Origin: Sweltsa coloradensis
Lineage: Eukaryota > Arthropoda > Insecta > Plecoptera > Chloroperlidae
Assembly: GCA_024449915.1 (NCBI GenBank)
Contig: JAMZAV010000320.1
Coordinates: 124,001-188,000, forward strand
Length of the DNA stretch: 64,000 nucleotides
Direction of reading: 5' to 3'
Made by a program: the position numbers and the translations under genes. Below, one piece after another: positions 61,158 through 64,000 of this stretch. Every line of letters begins with the position of its first letter. Position 1 is the first letter of the stretch. The notes under the pieces are model-generated. The model had not been told where the DNA came from. It did not search any database and saw only the letters and a program-made list of their open reading frames with translations.

Positions 61158-61940
61158 CAGTTTGTTGAAACTTTACAGCACAATACTACATACAATTAGT
61201 TTTGCCTACTATTAAATATTTTACACTATCTGATTACTAATAATTCTGCATTAATAAGTCATGGAAATACATATTTCTCTACAAGTTTATCGACATGACC
61301 ATTACCGCCACACTCGCCACCGTTGACTGGTGCTGCTACCTGTGAGTCATTGGATCAAGGAAGTCTAGGCTGTGAAGTGCTGCGCTCTGTGGGATCATGC
61401 GGGAATGTCACACATTCATATTCCAGATGTTGTGGCGGGCTAAGCCGCTGGACCACTGTTGTGGAGGGGGGGGGGTCAGTCATTTGCATCCCCCAAAGAG
61501 TTTTTCGTGAGATGAGTATGCCTATAATACATACCCATAAACGAAGACGGACGGCTTCACTATTTAAAATGTTGGTTTGAAAGCGAACTTGGTTAGGGTA
61601 GGCCTACAAGAACAGAATGTTGTTTGGTAGGCCTAGGCCCTCACGCCGATATTACACTGATATTACAGCTGTTATAATCATTGTTATTAAAACTAATTAA
61701 CTCTGGTAAAGCTAATTGTATTTTGAATTGAAAGTACCGTGCCCACATGCTTGTAAACGAAGGTATTTCGTGTTAGTAATTGTTGTAAACAGCCACTTCA
61801 TTTCAATGGCCACTTTTGACCGATATTTAAATATAAAAGGAAAATCTTGATTGATTGATTTATATCGTTTATGACCCATAGGCCTTCAGACATATTAAAC
61901 TTGCACACAGAAATTGGATATAAAAAAGTTGTTGGCAAGA

Positions 61941-61946
61941 AAAAAA
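61941..61946 (-). terminator. RNA polymerase III terminator of tRNA-Ile(UAU)
   Basis: A T6 run (A6 on the plus strand) lies directly downstream of the tRNA 3' end on the minus strand. Confidence 0.8.
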
Positions 61947-61947
61947 T

Positions 61948-62039
61948 TTCCCCAGGTGAGGCTCGAACTCACAACCCCGGCATTGCTCACGAACACTGTC
62001 ATATAAGTACCGTGCGCTAACCAATTGCGCCACTGGGGA
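61948..62039 (-). tRNA. tRNA-Ile(UAU) with 18-nt intron
   Basis: Read on the minus strand the acceptor stem is TCCCCAG/CTGGGGA, perfect over 7 bp. The D-arm is GCGC...GCGC, the anticodon stem CGGTA/TGCCG and the T-arm GTGAG-TTCGAGC-CTCAC. The anticodon loop CTTATA...A gives UAU, and an 18-nt intron follows position 37 in the canonical place. Animal tRNA-Ile(UAU) genes characteristically carry such an intron. Without the intron the molecule is 74 nt including the discriminator A. Box A (GGCGCAATTGGTTAGCGC) and box B (AGTTCGAGCCT) are intact. All features indicate a functional nuclear gene decoding AUA. Confidence 0.93.
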
Positions 62040-62599
62040 ATTGGTATTCTGAGGTGATATTATGGTTAAATGGAATTTCTTGAGTCCTTTGTTAGACTTT
62101 TGAAATAATGCGCGGCAATTTAAACGATTAAGTAATTTCGTTTGTTGTAGTAGGGCTAGGAAAGTACGTCTTGATGTAACATACCTCCCACCAGTGGCGG
62201 TTTTTACAGTGTGCAAGGTGTGATAATTCAAGGAAAAAGACTTACAAACCGAAATTTAAATAGTATGAGTGAAAGTTCATTTTAGAACATGTACGGAGAG
62301 ACATCAAAATTTGAGTAAATTATTCTCCAGTTTAAAGTATATTGCATATTTTTTTTTAACTTATCCAAATAAGTCTTCAACTAGTGTTGGAGTTAAAAGA
62401 ACGCTTGTTACTTGGGGGCTTATCGGAAAAGTCTAAAAATAGTGGTGAAACGCATTAACTACGATTGCTCCAAGTAACATGCAACTGATATTGCAGCCCA
62501 ACAAAATGTTCCCCGGGGCTTTGACCCCAAACTTCAACGATGAACTTGTTATTTCATTCGACCTATCGAAAATGTCCTGTCCCTTAGGGCGGGATTGTC

Positions 62600-63722
62600 A
62601 ACTCAGGATGCAGGGCATGCTACTCTTTTGCCAGTTGGACTGGTGACACTCAGGAAAAATGGTACACAGCCATAGCTGCGAGTCACACCATGGTGAGACC
62701 ATGGTGAGTTTGTTATGAACCGCAGAGAAGATCTAGACAGATCTAGAGGGACCTGTCCACCAGGGCTGAACCATTCGGCGAGCGCCTACTTTGGCTGGAC
62801 TGGTCCTCCTAGACCCGTCTCTTCTTAGCTGGGGGTGGAGGGCCACCTTTGCCAGTGGTTGTCGTCAGATCGATTGATCTTCTCTTCTTGTAGATGGGTC
62901 TTCCGTTGAAGGGGGGACCGAAGCTGGAGATAGGCCTGACGTGTTTGTCTGACCGGTCGGGCAGGAACTTGAGTTGGTTCCGATCGGGGTGTGGGTTGGA
63001 GTTTAGAGTTCTATAAAATGATCGAAACAGATGGATGATGTGCTCCTGATGTTGGCGTCCTACTCCTGGTGCAGGAGGTTATTTGGGGTGAAGTTAGAAC
63101 TTAGGAGAGTGAGTTATTATGCGTAGGGCTCGGTTTTGGAGGTTTGAAGATGGTCAATGTGGGTTTGGGCTGTGCCATCCCGGATGGGGCAGGCGTAAGT
63201 GATGGTGGGTCGGATGATCTGTTTGTAGATATGGGTACGATCCGGACGAGCGATGTTAGAAGAGTGAAGAAGCGGAGAGAGGGCATCTATCTTCCTTACT
63301 ACCTTCCTATAGACGATGTCGATGTATGACTACCAGGACGGCTTGATATCCAGCATTGCCTCTATAGATAAGGGTTCGATGGTTTCCAAAGAATAGGGCC
63401 GTCGGATAGGAACAACATCGGCAAACCTGAAACTCGGAGCTCCGAGAAAATGGTAGCTGAAATAGGCCTAGCCTTCATTTTGAGTACCATGGTGCTATAG
63501 CTACAGCCAGGCTGAAGATGAGGCCAGAGCGTCATCGTCCGCAAACAAATGAATTACTACTTCTGCTGGTAGCTTCTGCAAGTCAGATGTGTAGATTTTA
63601 AAAGGGTGGGGCTTAGTACCGACCCCTGGGGAACTCCAGCAAGAATAGGTCGCGGGGCCGAACCCGCGCCCATCCATGGGCTTACTGTGAGTGAGTCCCT
63701 TGACTGGCTTCCACATATCCAG
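62600..63722 (-). mobile_element. Degenerate Jockey-type LINE fragment
   Basis: On the minus strand, from right to left: RPILAGVPQGSVLSP (RT motif, about 63605-63650), then after a frameshift FKIYTSDLQKLPAEVVIHLF with catalytic FADD at about 63540. Next comes a region of disrupted frames, then HIYKQIIRPTITYACPI (about 63190-63240), the usual C-terminal motif of Jockey-type ORF2. The last frame ends in a basic segment (PPPPAKKRRV) with a stop at 62809-62811. There are several frameshifts and stops, so it is inactive. The left limit and 3' UTR are approximate. Confidence 0.75.
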
Positions 63723-63726
63723 ACAT

Positions 63727-64000
63727 TGGCACCGCGTCTGCTAAGTGGTTTGTTTCATGCTTCGAAGGCTAAAACTTCTTGTGAGCCCTTCTACGTTACT
63801 CATGGTATATCATTCATACCTTCAGTCAATTATCTCATATGCAGTTCTTTTTTGGGGGCATCTCAAGTCATGCTAAACGAATATTCATAATACAAAAAAG
63901 GGCGGTGAGAATAATCGCCGGTATATCAAGGCGACATTCATGTAAGACACATTTCACTAATCTTCATATATTGACTCTTACATCCGAATTAATTTTGTCA
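63727..64000 (+). mobile_element. LINE fragment, C-terminal RT region, cut by the window edge
   Basis: Plus-strand translation gives IHSYLQSIISYAVLFWG and, after a frameshift near 63850, ISSHAKRIFIIQKRAVRIIA followed by GISRRHSCKTHFTN. This is the conserved post-RT block seen in Jockey/CR1-like elements of arthropods. It lies in opposite orientation to the neighbouring Jockey fragment and is frameshifted. The rest lies beyond the window. Confidence 0.65.

Larger units (their letters stand above)
57500..61940. other. Downstream non-coding region
   Basis: AT-rich DNA between the cholinesterase-like gene and the tRNA-Ile gene. It contains the small hAT-like element (58345), the third Helentron-like region (60031-60896) and a poly-C tract. 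No exons are recognised. Confidence 0.55.

Noticed and set aside
61869..62231. 120-codon minus-strand frame
   Set aside because: It runs through the tRNA-Ile(UAU) gene; the apparent protein is a translation of tRNA sequence.

Overview
The window reads as nuclear DNA of an animal with a large, AT-rich, repeat-laden genome. It is most likely an arthropod, probably an insect. This rests on two spliced genes whose sequence style I associate with insect homologues: an SLC26/prestin-like anion transporter and a non-catalytic cholinesterase-like (neuroligin/glutactin-type) protein. Introns of about 12 and 15 kb, an intron-containing nuclear tRNA-Ile(UAU), and abundant LINEs, SINEs and non-autonomous DNA elements fit this. 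There are no bacterial operons, CRISPR arrays or phage genes. Almost all long open frames here are chance frames in AT-rich sequence or lie inside repeats.

Layout. Positions 1-13.2 kb hold the 5' part of the SLC26 gene on the minus strand. The start codon is at 12576, the first coding exon is 12483-12576, an 11.7-kb intron follows, and the second exon is 540-812. The gene continues off the left edge. A TATA-like box lies about 640 bp upstream of the start codon. Positions 13.3-36.0 kb are intergenic between two divergent genes and contain only repeats (a Helentron-like copy, tRNA-derived SINEs, a 49-bp minisatellite, a TTAA-flanked element). Positions 36.0-56.5 kb hold the cholinesterase-like gene on the plus strand in three coding exons (36020-36416, 51684-51793, 55182-56481). 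The encoded protein is about 600 residues, has Gly in place of the nucleophile Ser, and has an altered oxyanion motif. The last exon carries a one-base frameshift in a CCCCGGGG run. Its introns hold a hAT-type element with a clear 8-bp target duplication, a 5'-truncated LINE, several TTAA-flanked elements and a 2.26-kb palindrome. Positions 56.5-64 kb hold the 3' UTR, further repeats, a complete tRNA-Ile(UAU) gene on the minus strand, and two degenerate LINE fragments in opposite orientation at the right edge.

The most striking repeat system is a family of Helentron/HINE (DINE-1-like) elements. Eight near-complete copies share a 10-bp subterminal inverted repeat (TGGATGAGCG / CGCTCATCCA), a short 3' tail ending in CCTAG, a poly-T block and a variable number of internal repeats of about 155-161 bp. 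Several copies sit head-to-tail with only 6-67 bp between them. Two related families with different terminal sequences also occur. The two protein genes have no evident functional link; both encode membrane or cell-surface proteins. All assignments come from reading the sequence; no database search was run.
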